DNA of 64,000 nt from Hymenobacter nivis (GTDB lineage: Bacteria > Bacteroidota > Bacteroidia > Cytophagales > Hymenobacteraceae): positions 1,426,001 to 1,490,000 of the forward strand of contig NZ_CP029145.1 of assembly GCF_003149515.1 (NCBI RefSeq), in the 5' to 3' direction. Made by a program: the position numbers and the translations under genes. Below, in pieces: positions 17,847-26,600 of this stretch. Position 1 is the stretch's first letter. Every line of letters starts with the position of its first letter. The notes beneath the pieces were generated by a model. It was given only the letters and a program-made list of their open reading frames with translations. It searched no databases and was not told the DNA's origin.

Positions 17847-18026
17847 GGCCGCGAAGGTAGGGGCCGCGGATTAGTATAGAAGACAGTTTTCTATTGTCAC
17901 AATAATTAAAACCGTGATCAAATGTGGAGAAGAATGAATACAGGTATATTTCCTATAAATATTGGACTATCTTCGCTGTAGGCAATAACATGAATATTGA
18001 CCATCATTCGTTATATCGAGAATAAC

Positions 18027-18875
18027 ATGACCGACCGAGAACCCGTATTTCAACTTGTAAGCAAAAAAGCTTGGCCAAGTCTAATCGATGTTTTCAAAAA
18101 CAATGATAATTATAATTTCATCGCAAACGACCCTATTTTAAGGCCATTAATAGATCAACATTTCATCGACGAATTATTAAGTAATTCATCGATGACTAAT
18201 GACCCAGATTACAAATATTATTTACAGCAGTTTTTGATTTTACATCAAGGAAGAAACTATTTATTCAAACTAAGTTCTCAAAATTTTACAAAATTAATTA
18301 TTAAAATTATTGGAATTGAACAGGAATTAGCCAGGGCTTATGAATACGCTCTTTTATCCCCAGATGAATTGATTTGCCAACAGATAATTGAGAAATTCAA
18401 TAATCAAAAGCCAAAACAAATAATTCATTCACAAGAAGAAGTTCTAAAAGTAACTGAAAACAAAAATATTAGTACTGCTGATAGTTCGATTAGCATATTC
18501 AAGTCAACGCAGGAATACCATTTTTACAAAGCCGTACGTGAAGTCTTTCAGACCTTTCTTGTTTTCCCGAATGTTGCATTGAGTTCAATCATTGATTTTA
18601 ATAAGATTCAAGATAAATTAACAAATGAAGAAAAAAACTATTTTTTTAAATCATTGATTGACTGTGTTATTATTGACACAGAAGATAATTATAAGCCTAA
18701 AAGGTTTATTGAACTCGATAGCAAGTATCACGATACAGAAGCACAAAAACACAAGGATGCGATGAAAGACAGAATACTTGCTGTAGCAGGCCAAAAATTA
18801 TTTAGAGTAAGGAGAACAACATATAAAGAAAATGAAAGAGATTTCACAATACTCATTAGAGAAATTTTGCGTTAA
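18027..18875 (+). CDS. DUF2726 protein, PD-(D/E)XK nuclease-like, AT-rich
   Basis: 282 residues from the ATG at 18027; an in-frame TTG at 17997 is also possible. Residues about 163-282 match DUF2726: YHFYKAVREVF, VFPNVALSSIID, then LIDCVIID (D212), FIELDSKYHD (E229, D231), KHKDAMKDRIL and LFRVRR. The D...ExD layout fits a PD-(D/E)XK nuclease fold, so metal-dependent DNA cleavage is possible but not shown. The N-terminal half is unrecognised. Codons are strongly AT-rich and Lys/Ile/Asn-rich, unlike the neighbours, so it is probably horizontally acquired. No methylase or helicase partner is nearby. Confidence 0.75.
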   Translation: MTDREPVFQLVSKKAWPSLIDVFKNNDNYNFIANDPILRPLIDQHFIDELLSNSSMTNDPDYKYYLQQFLILHQGRNYLFKLSSQNFTKLIIKIIGIEQELARAYEYALLSPDELICQQIIEKFNNQKPKQIIHSQEEVLKVTENKNISTADSSISIFKSTQEYHFYKAVREVFQTFLVFPNVALSSIIDFNKIQDKLTNEEKNYFFKSLIDCVIIDTEDNYKPKRFIELDSKYHDTEAQKHKDAMKDRILAVAGQKLFRVRRTTYKENERDFTILIREILR

Positions 18876-18931
18876 TAATATAAATATATATATTTATATT
18901 ATTTTTTTTTAGGAATAGGTAATTATTTTTT

Positions 18932-19135
18932 ATGGACCTCAAAACCCTCATCACCACCGACCGTGATATACTAGGCGGGCAGCCAGTATTCACCGGCACC
19001 CGGGTTCCGGTAGAGTCGCTGTTTGACCATCTGGAAGCGGGCGTTTCGCTGGACGAATTTTTAGACGAATTCCCAACTGTATCGAAAATACAGGCCGTAG
19101 CAGTGTTAGAAACGGCTAAACTTCTTAATGCCTAA
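18932..19135 (+). CDS. DUF433 protein, VapB-like antitoxin, apparently orphan
   Basis: 67 residues. LITTDRDILGGQPVFTGTRV is the standard DUF433 opening, followed by a winged-helix-like VSLDEFLDEFP. Such proteins usually pair with a PIN-like DUF5615 toxin encoded directly downstream. Here the next reading frame overlaps the stop (ATG at 19128) but ends after six codons, and then the DUF1361 gene arrives on the other strand. The toxin is therefore missing or was never present. The gene follows an AT-rich spacer after the DUF2726 gene. Confidence 0.85.
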   Translation: MDLKTLITTDRDILGGQPVFTGTRVPVESLFDHLEAGVSLDEFLDEFPTVSKIQAVAVLETAKLLNA

Positions 19136-19160
19136 TCTGGCTTATTAGAGCACGAGTTCC

Positions 19161-19829
19161 CTACTCCGCCTGGGCCCGTCCTAATACCCGCACTGTCCCG
19201 TACCCTAGCAGCAGAAACGCACCGAAAACCATTGTGACGCCCCAGGTGCGGGGGTAGGCGAAGGGGTGCAAGAGGCGGTTGAGGATGTCGTAGAAGAGGG
19301 TGAGCGGATTGGCCAGCACGTCCCAGGAATTATAGCGCAGGTAGCGGCCCAGGTAGATGCCGAAGCTGCTGAGCAGCAGCGCCACCGTGGCGAAGGCCCA
19401 GCCGGCCAGGGGCCCCAGGCGCAGGCGCACCAGGGTTTGCATGTCGGCCAGCGAGGCGTAGGCCAGCATTAGGCCGTTCCAGGCGCAGGAGAGGATGAGA
19501 GCCAGGTCGAACCAGAGCGGAGCGTCGGGGCGCTCGTCGAGGTGGAAAAGGTCGGTGACGAGGTAGGGCGCGTTGGGGAAAAACAGCAGCCACGCCGCCC
19601 CCACCGGTAGCAGCAACCGTGCCCGCAGGGGCCCCCGGGCCAGCCCGAGCAGCGTACTCAGCGCGTAGGGGATGAGGGCCAGGAAGAGGTTCCAGGCCAG
19701 GAACAGGAACCGGATTTGGTGCGTGACGATGACCCGTCCGGCAATCAAAGACAGGCTCAGGCCCACCGAGGCGGCTAGCACAAACAGCAGCGTGATCCGC
19801 GTGCGGGTGAAGGGCAGGGTGGGTTCCAT
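19161..19829 (-). CDS. DUF1361 integral membrane protein
   Basis: 222 residues from the ATG at 19827-19829 (MEPTLPFTRTR). The frame extends further upstream only through the family B hairpin, so the longer start is rejected. Six or so hydrophobic segments are visible; FFPNAPYLVTDLFHL and NSWDVL are typical DUF1361 blocks. Function is unknown. A TACTTTCG sequence just upstream on the minus strand may be a degenerate -7 box. Confidence 0.85.
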   Translation of the reverse strand: MEPTLPFTRTRITLLFVLAASVGLSLSLIAGRVIVTHQIRFLFLAWNLFLALIPYALSTLLGLARGPLRARLLLPVGAAWLLFFPNAPYLVTDLFHLDERPDAPLWFDLALILSCAWNGLMLAYASLADMQTLVRLRLGPLAGWAFATVALLLSSFGIYLGRYLRYNSWDVLANPLTLFYDILNRLLHPFAYPRTWGVTMVFGAFLLLGYGTVRVLGRAQAE

Positions 19830-19891
19830 GCCGGCGAAAGTACGGCCCGGGGGCCCCTGGAGCCGGAGGGAACCAGGGGAAGCCTTGTGGC

Positions 19892-20000
19892 CGTCATGCT
19901 CATCTGGCGTCCGCGCAGCCGAACCATCTCTCCCGCTGAGCAAATATTTACTGCCGCAGTAGAGATGCTTCGACTCCACTTCGTTCCGCTCAGCATGACG
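19892..20000. repeat. Hairpin repeat, family B (copy 1)
   Basis: The left half starts CGTCATGCTC and the right half ends TTCCGCTCAGCATGACG; the inner part has CATCTCTCCCGC against GCAGTAGAGATGCTTCGAC. Other copies are at 23361, 27612, 34581, 48649 and 58837. It separates the divergent DUF1361 and CDF genes. Confidence 0.85.
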
Positions 20001-20078
20001 GTTCATGGGGTTTTCTCTACCCTACTCATAACCCCCATAGCCGAAGCGCGTACCAGGTGCTCATTCAATCTTCATTTT

Positions 20079-20996
20079 ATGGCGGGCAATTCTTCCTCCA
20101 AAACCGTGGTGTACGGGGCCATTGGGGCCAACCTGGCCATTGCCGCGGCCAAGTTCGTGGCGGCGTTTTTCACCGGCAGCGCGGCCATGCTCTCCGAGGG
20201 CATCCACTCGCTCGTGGACAGTGGCAACGGGCTGCTGATTTTGCTGGGCCTGGCCCGCAGCGCCCGGCCGGCCGACGACCAGCACCCGTTTGGGCACGGC
20301 AAGGAGCTGTATTTCTGGACGATGATCGTGGCCGTACTCATCTTCGCGGTGGGCGGCGGCATCTCGCTCTACGAAGGCTGGATTCACATCAAAGACCCCG
20401 CGCCCCTCGCCGACCCCACCTGGAACTACTGGGTGCTGGGCCTGGCCATGGTGTTTGAGGGCGTGGCCTTCACGCTGGCCTACCGCGAGTTCAACAAAAC
20501 GCGCGGTGCCGGCGGTTTCTGGCAGGCCCTGCGCGCTAGCCGCGACCCGGCCGTGTACGCCATCCTGCTCGAAGACCTGGCCGCGCTCGTGGGCCTGCTC
20601 ATTGCGCTGGCGGGCGTGTTTTTTGGGCATTTGCTCAATAACCCCTACTTCGACGGCAGCGCGTCGGTGGCTATCGGAGTGCTGCTGATTGGCATGGCCG
20701 TATTCATGCTAACGGAAACCCGCGGCCTACTGGTGGGCGAGGGCGTGGACGCGGCCACCCTGACCAGCCTGCGCGCCCTGGCCGCCGCCGAGCCCGCCGT
20801 GGCGCGCCTGCACCCGCCGCTCTCGATGTACTTGGGGCCCCGGGAGGCCATTCTGGCCCTCGACGTGCGCTTCCAGCCCGAGCTGTCGGCGCAGGAAACG
20901 GTGGCCGCCACCGCCCGGCTGGAGCACGCCATCCGGGCCAAGCACCCCGAGTTCACGCGCATTTTTGTGGAGGCCACGGCGGCGGCAGAGCATTAG
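20079..20996 (+). CDS. Cation diffusion facilitator family transporter
   Basis: 305-residue metal efflux protein of the inner membrane. About six membrane spans are visible. The metal site pattern EGIHSLVDSGN (HxxxD) is in the second span and ILLEDLAALVG in the fifth. PFGHGKELYFW between spans is characteristic of the family. A C-terminal cytosolic ferredoxin-like domain follows (about 210-305). Zinc, iron or manganese is likely; the metal cannot be told. The ATG at 20079 (MAGNSSS) is chosen because the upstream extension is translated repeat DNA. Confidence 0.93.
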   Translation: MAGNSSSKTVVYGAIGANLAIAAAKFVAAFFTGSAAMLSEGIHSLVDSGNGLLILLGLARSARPADDQHPFGHGKELYFWTMIVAVLIFAVGGGISLYEGWIHIKDPAPLADPTWNYWVLGLAMVFEGVAFTLAYREFNKTRGAGGFWQALRASRDPAVYAILLEDLAALVGLLIALAGVFFGHLLNNPYFDGSASVAIGVLLIGMAVFMLTETRGLLVGEGVDAATLTSLRALAAAEPAVARLHPPLSMYLGPREAILALDVRFQPELSAQETVAATARLEHAIRAKHPEFTRIFVEATAAAEH

Positions 20997-20998
20997 CG

Positions 20999-21150
20999 CC
21001 GGAACCTCACGAGACCCCGGCGGGGCGGGCCCTCTCCAAAAGAAAGGGGTGCCAATCGTCAGTCAGGAGCCAGCTTTTGAACGAGCAAATTGAACGCACC
21101 CATGTCTATTAGAGAGGGGCCCGCCCCGTGGGGGTCGCGTGAGGTTCCGG
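20999..21150. repeat. Inverted repeat around a 75-base core
   Basis: Arms 20999-21036 and 21112-21150 are near-perfect inverses: CCGGAACCTCACG at the outer end, then GGGGCGGGCC and CTCTC inside. The core has no gene. The form resembles a MITE, but no clear target duplication is seen. Confidence 0.75.
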
Positions 21151-21201
21151 CTACACTGCACCCTGCGGCAATAACGGCCCCCGGGCCCCCCGGGCCTTAC
21201 G

Positions 21202-21209
21202 TACTTTTG
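21202..21209 (+). promoter_or_regulatory. Bacteroidota-type -7 box TACTTTTG
   Basis: Exact TAnnTTTG match 26 bases before the start at 21235. No TTTG element is present at the usual distance upstream, so only the -7 part is supported. Confidence 0.5.
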
Positions 21210-21234
21210 TGGGCCCACTCACCCCGCGCTGCCC

Positions 21235-23286
21235 ATGCCCTTTGCTTTTATCCGCCGGTTTCGGCTGCCACACCTGCTGCTGGGGGCCCTGTTGCCGCTG
21301 GCTGCCGCGGCCCAAACGCCCACCGCTGCGCCGAAGGCAAAGGCTGGCGCGGCCAAGCCGGCCGCTAAAGCCGCAGTCAAACCTACCGTTGGCACTGCGG
21401 CTACGGTTAAGCCGGCCACTGGCACCGCAGCCCCAGCCAGGCCGGCCGCTGGCGGTTCTACTGTTAATAAGCCTACCAACGGCAGTTCCGCTGTTGCCAA
21501 GCCAACCATCGGAAATTCCGCTGTTGCCAAGCCTGCTACCGGTAGCGCCACCACTACCAAACCGGCCACTGGCGCTGCTGCTGCAGCTAAACCTACCCCT
21601 GCCAAACCCGCAACGGATAAGCCAGCCGCCAAGCCCACTGCCCGGACGAGTAGCCCGGACTCGCACTACCGGGCCGGTAAAGCGCAGCTCGACCAGGGGC
21701 AGTACGCCGCGGCGCTGCTGGAATTGGAACCGCTAGCCCAGCCCGGGGCCCGCTTCGCGCACGCCGCCGACGCGGCCTACCTCGCCGCCGTGGCCAACGC
21801 CCGCCTGCGGCAGTGGGCCGATGCCGAGCAGCTCCTCAACCTACTGCGCGCCGAGTACCCCACCTACCCCAACCTCAACGATGCGTTGCTGCTGCAAGGC
21901 CAGGTATCGCTGGAGCAGGGCGACTACGATACGGCCCTGAAAACGCTGGGGGCCCTGCCCGCCGACTTCGGCCCCGCCCGCGACGCGCTGAAGGCCAGCT
22001 ACCTGCCCCGCCTCAACGACCGCGGCACCTGGCAGCGCCTGCTGCGCCGCACCCCCGATGATGCCGTCCTGGCCCGCGCCTACGCCGACCGCCTGGCCGT
22101 GCCCAACGGCTTCGGCACCGAGGCCGACCGGCCCCAGCTCGACGCGCTGGTGACCAGGTTCGGCCTCGATGCGGCCCGCTACGCCGGGCCCCTGGGGCCC
22201 CGGGTGGCGGCCCACGCCACGGCCCGCAAAACCAGCTACAACGTGGCCGTGCTGCTGCCCTTCGAGCTGGACGACCCCAGCTGGCAGAAGCAGCGCAAAA
22301 ACCAGTTCGTAACCGACCTCTACGCCGGCCTGCGCCTGGCCCAGGACTCGCTCCAGCGGGCCGGCCATCCGGTACAATTGTTTGCCTACGACACCGGAGC
22401 CGACACCCTGCGGCTGAAGCAGGTGCTGGCCCTGCCCGAGCTGGCCGGCATGGACTTGCTGATCGGGCCGGTGTATAAGTCGGGCGCCAAGCTGCTGGCC
22501 CGCTACGCCCAAGACCACCAGATTGTGTGCGTAAACCCGCTCTCGCAGGACGGCGACTTGGTACTGGATAATCCCTGGCACTACCTTAATAGCCCCGGCG
22601 CGGCCACCCAGGGCCGGCTGGCGGCGCAGTTTGCCGCCGATGCCTTCGGCATTAGCCGCCCGGCCGTACTGCTGCACGAAGACACCCACGACGAAACCAT
22701 CTTCGCCGACGCCTACCAGGCCACCTTTGAGGCCCTGGGCGGCAAGGTCAGCGCCCGCCGCCGCTTCAACCCCGACGTGGACGAGAGCCTGGCCGCCGCC
22801 AGCGCCGGCCTCGACCTGGCCGGCACCGGCCACCTCGTGGTGGCCTCCGACGACCGCAAGGCGGGGCCCTATTTCCTGGGCGTGCAACGCGCCGTGCCGG
22901 CCGCCACCCGGCCGCCGCTGCTGGCCTCGGGCGCCTGGCTCGACAACCCGCGCCTCGACCCCAGCCAGCTCAACGGGCCCGGCATCTACTTCGTGCAGCC
23001 CAAGTACATCGACGAAGGGGCCCCGGGCTACCGGCGCTTCCGGCAGCTGTACTTGCAGCGCCAGCGCCTGCCGCCCACCGCCTACGCCGGCCAGGGCTTC
23101 GACATGCTCCTGTTTTTCGGCAACGCACTGGCCGAATTTGGCCCCGCGTTTCAGCCTGGCCTGGCCACGGAGGCGCCCGCCCCGGGGGCCGTGTTCCAAG
23201 GCTACGCCTACCCCAACGGCTTCCGTGACAACCAAGTAGTACCCATCACCAAGCTCGACGGCCTTGAGATGCGCGTGGTGAAGTAA
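21235..23286 (+). CDS. Periplasmic-binding-like protein with TPR region
   Basis: 683 residues. A signal peptide ends near AAAAQ (residue 27). Residues 28-140 are low-complexity Ala/Pro/Lys/Thr linker made of degenerate KPATG-type repeats. A TPR-like part (SHYRAGKAQLDQGQYAAALLEL, then EYPTYPNLNDALLLQGQVSL) covers about 141-260. A type-I periplasmic-binding fold starts at NVAVLLPFEL (about 338) with LLIGPVYKSGA and AVLLHEDTHDE. The plan resembles LpoA-like or ABC substrate-binding proteins, so a role in the envelope or in ligand sensing is possible. No ABC transporter is beside it. It may be co-ordered with hemL downstream. Confidence 0.75.
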   Translation: MPFAFIRRFRLPHLLLGALLPLAAAAQTPTAAPKAKAGAAKPAAKAAVKPTVGTAATVKPATGTAAPARPAAGGSTVNKPTNGSSAVAKPTIGNSAVAKPATGSATTTKPATGAAAAAKPTPAKPATDKPAAKPTARTSSPDSHYRAGKAQLDQGQYAAALLELEPLAQPGARFAHAADAAYLAAVANARLRQWADAEQLLNLLRAEYPTYPNLNDALLLQGQVSLEQGDYDTALKTLGALPADFGPARDALKASYLPRLNDRGTWQRLLRRTPDDAVLARAYADRLAVPNGFGTEADRPQLDALVTRFGLDAARYAGPLGPRVAAHATARKTSYNVAVLLPFELDDPSWQKQRKNQFVTDLYAGLRLAQDSLQRAGHPVQLFAYDTGADTLRLKQVLALPELAGMDLLIGPVYKSGAKLLARYAQDHQIVCVNPLSQDGDLVLDNPWHYLNSPGAATQGRLAAQFAADAFGISRPAVLLHEDTHDETIFADAYQATFEALGGKVSARRRFNPDVDESLAAASAGLDLAGTGHLVVASDDRKAGPYFLGVQRAVPAATRPPLLASGAWLDNPRLDPSQLNGPGIYFVQPKYIDEGAPGYRRFRQLYLQRQRLPPTAYAGQGFDMLLFFGNALAEFGPAFQPGLATEAPAPGAVFQGYAYPNGFRDNQVVPITKLDGLEMRVVK

Positions 23287-23360
23287 GTGGAGCAATGAAC
23301 AGTTGTTAGCAGTTAACAGTGAGCAGTTAACAGTGAGGCTGTTCAGGAAATCGTCCAGCC

Positions 23361-23458
23361 GGCATGCTGAGTGGAGCGGAGCGCAGTCGAAGCATCTCTA
23401 CCGCTCACTAAATCAATCGTTCAGCGGCGCGGGAAAGATGCTTCGCTCAGCATAACGG
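23361..23458. repeat. Hairpin repeat, family B (copy 2)
   Basis: GGCATGCTGAGTGGAGCGGA with GAAGCATCTCTACCGC on the left and GCGCGGGAAAGATGCTTCGC with CAGCATAACGG on the right. It lies between TGTTAACT-rich spacers in the 266-base gap before hemL. Confidence 0.85.
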
Positions 23459-23486
23459 CCTGGTGATTTCTCGAATAGCTTCAATA

Positions 23487-23546
23487 ATTATTCCCTGTTA
23501 ATTGTTAATTGGTAACTGTTCACTGCTAATTGATAACTGATAATTG
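23487..23546. repeat. TGATAACT/TGTTAATT-rich leader before hemL
   Basis: Short near-repeats (TGTTAATTG, GGTAACTG, TGATAACTGATAATTG) end six bases before the hemL ATG. A related block is at 23296-23335. The same kind of sequence lies before the Nif3-like gene, miaB and lptE. Confidence 0.7.
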
Positions 23547-23552
23547 AATTCC

Positions 23553-24854
23553 ATGCTAAACCAAACGACTTCCGACGCCCTTTTTACCCAGGCCAAAGAC
23601 CTGATTCCGGGGGGCGTGAACTCGCCGGTGCGGGCCTTCCGCTCGGTAGGCGGCACGCCGGTGTTCATGCAGAGCGCCGCCGGCGCCTGGCTTACCGACG
23701 TGGACGGCAATCGCTACGTCGACTTCATCAACTCCTGGGGCCCCATGATTCTGGGCCACGCCCCGGCCGTGGTGCTCGACGCCGTGCGCGCCGCCCTGCC
23801 CCACTCGCTGAGCTTTGGGGCCCCCACGCGCCGCGAGAGTGAGCTGGCCCAGCTCATCACCGAAATGGTGCCCAGCATCGAGAAAGTACGCCTCGTGAAC
23901 TCCGGCACCGAGGCCTGCATGTCGGCCATCCGGGTGGCGCGGGGCTACACGGGGCGGTCCAAAATCCTCAAGTTTGAGGGCTGCTACCACGGCCACGCCG
24001 ACGCCTTCCTCATCGCGGCCGGCTCGGGGGCCCTCACCCTGGGCACGCCCGATTCGGCCGGCGTCACGGCCGGCGTGGCCCAGGACACCCTCACAGTGCC
24101 CTACAACGACCTGCCCGCCCTGCAAGCCGCCGTGGCCGCCAACCCTAGCCAAATCGCCGCCATCATCCTGGAGCCCGTGGTGGGCAACATGGGCCTGGTG
24201 GTTCCGCAGGAGGGCTATTTGCAGGCGTTACGCGCCTTATGCACCGAGCACGGCATCGTATTAATTTTTGACGAAGTGATGACCGGCTTCCGCCTGGCGC
24301 CCGGCGGGGCCCAGGAGTTGTTCGGCATCGTGCCGGACATGACCACGCTGGGCAAAATCATCGGCGGGGGCCTGCCGGTGGGCGCTTACGGCGGCCGTGC
24401 CGACATCATGAACCAGGTGGCCCCGGTCGGCAAGGTATACCAGGCCGGCACGCTCTCGGGCAACCCGCTGGCCACCGCCGCCGGCCTGGCCCAGCTGCGC
24501 CACTTGCAGCAGCACCCCGAGCTGTACGCCCAGCTCGACGCCACCACCGCCCACCTGGCCGATGGCAGCCGCCAAATCGCCCAGGAATTGGGCCTCAACT
24601 ACACCGTGAACCGGGTGGGCTCGATGTTCAGCCTGTTCTTCACGGCGGCGCCGGTTAATAACCTCGAAGACGCCAAGCAGTGCGACCTGCCTGCCTTCGG
24701 CCGCTACTTCCACGCCATGCTGGAGCGCGGCATCTACCTGGCCCCCTCGCAGTTCGAGGCCCTGTTCATTTCCACGGCCATCACCGACGAGCTGGTGGAC
24801 AAGTACCTCACCGCCTGCCGCGAATCGCTGGTGGAAGCCCACCGCGCAGAGTAG
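23553..24854 (+). CDS. hemL: Glutamate-1-semialdehyde 2,1-aminomutase
   Basis: 433-residue PLP enzyme that converts glutamate-1-semialdehyde to 5-aminolevulinate, the C5 entry to heme. PGGVNSPVRAF (19-29), NSGTEA (116-121), FDEVMTGFR (239-247) and the Schiff-base lysine in TTLGKIIGGGLPVGAYGG (K268) are all present. The ATG at 23553 is preferred over an upstream TTG. It has no clear Shine-Dalgarno, as is usual in Bacteroidota. Its stop codon lies inside a perfect palindrome. Confidence 0.97.
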   Translation: MLNQTTSDALFTQAKDLIPGGVNSPVRAFRSVGGTPVFMQSAAGAWLTDVDGNRYVDFINSWGPMILGHAPAVVLDAVRAALPHSLSFGAPTRRESELAQLITEMVPSIEKVRLVNSGTEACMSAIRVARGYTGRSKILKFEGCYHGHADAFLIAAGSGALTLGTPDSAGVTAGVAQDTLTVPYNDLPALQAAVAANPSQIAAIILEPVVGNMGLVVPQEGYLQALRALCTEHGIVLIFDEVMTGFRLAPGGAQELFGIVPDMTTLGKIIGGGLPVGAYGGRADIMNQVAPVGKVYQAGTLSGNPLATAAGLAQLRHLQQHPELYAQLDATTAHLADGSRQIAQELGLNYTVNRVGSMFSLFFTAAPVNNLEDAKQCDLPAFGRYFHAMLERGIYLAPSQFEALFISTAITDELVDKYLTACRESLVEAHRAE

Positions 24855-24935
24855 CGCGAAGTTTAAAATTAAGTTTCGCGAAGTTTGTGGCCGCATCCCC
24901 CACTTCGCGAAACTTAATTTTAAACTTCGCGCTAC
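24851..24935. repeat. Perfect 34-bp inverted repeat at the end of hemL
   Basis: Arm 24851-24884 (GTAGCGCGAAGTTTAAAATT...) is exactly inverted at 24902-24935 around a 17-base loop. The first arm contains the hemL stop codon. The very stable hairpin likely ends hemL transcription, but it lacks a T tract. Confidence 0.9.
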
Positions 24936-24954
24936 TTTGCGCGCCGTTTTTTCT

Positions 24955-25884
24955 ATGCTGAAAATTAAAATCCTCGCGCTGCTCCTGCTGCTTGCCCGGC
25001 TGGCCCCGGCCCAAACGCCCGCCCAGGCCAACAAGGCACTGTTCGACAAAACGGTGGACGAGCTGAACTTCCGCACCTTCGAAACGGTGTACGACAAGTC
25101 CTTCACCCGCGGCAAGTTCCCGGTGACGCTGCGTACCGCCGCCGCCCGCCGGCAATTCGACCAATTCGGCGACAACGCCGCGCTCCGGAAGCTGTTCCAG
25201 AATTACAACGCCAGCGCCGAGCACTACAAAAGCCGCTTCGGCACGGGCCCCATGTCGCTGGCCGAGTTCAACAAGCAGCTCAACGGCATCCTGCGCGACC
25301 GCAACTTTGAGTTCTTCATCCACGGTCTGCCCCGCGACGAGCGGGTGGCCCTGGTGCGGGCCGAGGAGCGCCTCATCAAGCAGGCCGATGCCCAGTTCAA
25401 CGCTGCTGGGGGCCCCGCCGATGCCGCCGCCGTGGCCCCCGACGCCGAGGGGCCCATGGCCGCCCCCCTCACCACCAACGACGGTGGCGCCGACGCTCAT
25501 TCCGCCGCGACCGATGCTTCGGAAACCGCCACTGGGACCCTGGCGAAAGGCGACGATACCGCCGTGGCCACGCCCCAGACCGAGGGCCCCACCCCGCGCC
25601 ACAACTGGCTCGACTACCTCACGTTCCTGCTCAGCCTGAGCAGCTTTCTGCTGCTGCTGCACTTGGTGCTCAACGTCATCCCGGGCCTCCAGCGCCGCGT
25701 CGACTACCTGGCCCCTGAGGGCGAGCCCGAGCCCGACGTGGCCCCGCCCACCCCAGGACGCAGCCTGCTCAGCCGCCTGCGCGACGCCCGCCCCAAGCCC
25801 CTGCGCGACGACCGCTACGGCGATGACGACGACGAGGAAGCACCCGATAGTGACGTGGGCCCCCGGCGGCCTGGCCTCGAGTAG
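24955..25884 (+). CDS. Exported or membrane-anchored protein of unknown function
   Basis: 309 residues from the ATG at 24955; the open frame also allows a TTG at 24937. A signal peptide ends at LARLAPAQ (about 20). Residues 25-150 look helical and folded (TVYDKSFTRGKFPVTLRTA; FGTGPMSLAEFNKQL). A low-complexity Ala/Asp/Pro stretch follows, then one strong membrane span (YLTFLLSLSSFLLLLHLVLN, about 222-241) and an acidic, Arg/Pro-rich tail ending DDDDEEAPDSD. I do not recognise the family. It sits between hemL and dcd, on the same strand. Confidence 0.65.
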   Translation: MLKIKILALLLLLARLAPAQTPAQANKALFDKTVDELNFRTFETVYDKSFTRGKFPVTLRTAAARRQFDQFGDNAALRKLFQNYNASAEHYKSRFGTGPMSLAEFNKQLNGILRDRNFEFFIHGLPRDERVALVRAEERLIKQADAQFNAAGGPADAAAVAPDAEGPMAAPLTTNDGGADAHSAATDASETATGTLAKGDDTAVATPQTEGPTPRHNWLDYLTFLLSLSSFLLLLHLVLNVIPGLQRRVDYLAPEGEPEPDVAPPTPGRSLLSRLRDARPKPLRDDRYGDDDDEEAPDSDVGPRRPGLE

Positions 25885-25959
25885 CCGCCCTTTTTACCCC
25901 TTGGTTCCATCCTGCGGCGGAGCCCCGCGCCGCCCGCCCACCTTTTTTCCTGCCCCGTT

Positions 25960-26499
25960 TTGATCCTGACCGACCAGCAAATCCTTGCCGAAATTGAGAA
26001 AGGCACCATCGTCATCGAGCCTTTTGACCGCAGCTGCCTCGGCACTAATTCGTACGACGTGCACCTGGGCCGCTACCTGGCCACCTACCGCGACGCAGTG
26101 CTGGACGCCCGCCGCCACAACGAAATCGACACCTTTGAGATGGACGCCACCGCGGGCTTCGTGCTCCAGCCAGGCCAGCTGTATTTGGGCGCGACGGCCG
26201 AATACACCGAAACCCACGCCACCGTGCCCTTCCTCGAAGGCAAGAGCAGCGTGGGCCGCCTGGGCATCGACATCCACGCCACGGCGGGTAAGGGCGACGT
26301 GGGCTTTTGCAACCATTGGACGCTGGAAATCAGCGTATCAGTGCCCGTGCGCGTGTACCCCGGCATGCCCATCGGGCAGCTCATCTACTTCCTGGTGCAG
26401 GGCGACGTGGCTACTCTATACAACCGCAAGCCCGGCGCCAAATACAACCATCGCACCGACCGGCCGGTGGAGTCAATGATGTGGCAAAACACGTTTTAA
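25960..26499 (+). CDS. dcd: dCTP deaminase
   Basis: 179-residue trimeric dUTPase-fold enzyme that deaminates dCTP to dUTP on the route to dTTP. MILTDQQILAEIEKG is the expected N-terminus and begins with TTG at 25960, so this is a non-ATG start. KSSVGRLG (95-102) and the catalytic glutamate in TLEISV (E123) are present, as are the C-terminal GAKYNHRTDRPVES residues. Nothing distinguishes it as a bifunctional DCD-DUT enzyme with certainty. Confidence 0.95.
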   Translation: MILTDQQILAEIEKGTIVIEPFDRSCLGTNSYDVHLGRYLATYRDAVLDARRHNEIDTFEMDATAGFVLQPGQLYLGATAEYTETHATVPFLEGKSSVGRLGIDIHATAGKGDVGFCNHWTLEISVSVPVRVYPGMPIGQLIYFLVQGDVATLYNRKPGAKYNHRTDRPVESMMWQNTF

Positions 26500-26600
26500 G
26501 CCAACCGGCCGGCCGGGTTTGCCGTTAGAAACGGGTGAGGACGCGCGGGTGCGGCGCGGTCCTTGCGTACCGTTTTGGCTTTCCGTAACCCCTTCCGCCC

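Noticed and set aside
19128..19148. Six-codon frame overlapping the DUF433 stop, as a toxin start
   Set aside because: It reads MPNLAY then stops and does not match the usual DUF5615 start, so no partner toxin can be supported.
21841..23295. 484-codon minus-strand open frame
   Set aside because: Shadow of the periplasmic-binding/TPR gene. Composition and lack of motifs match other antisense shadows, for example 57078-58139 opposite groEL.
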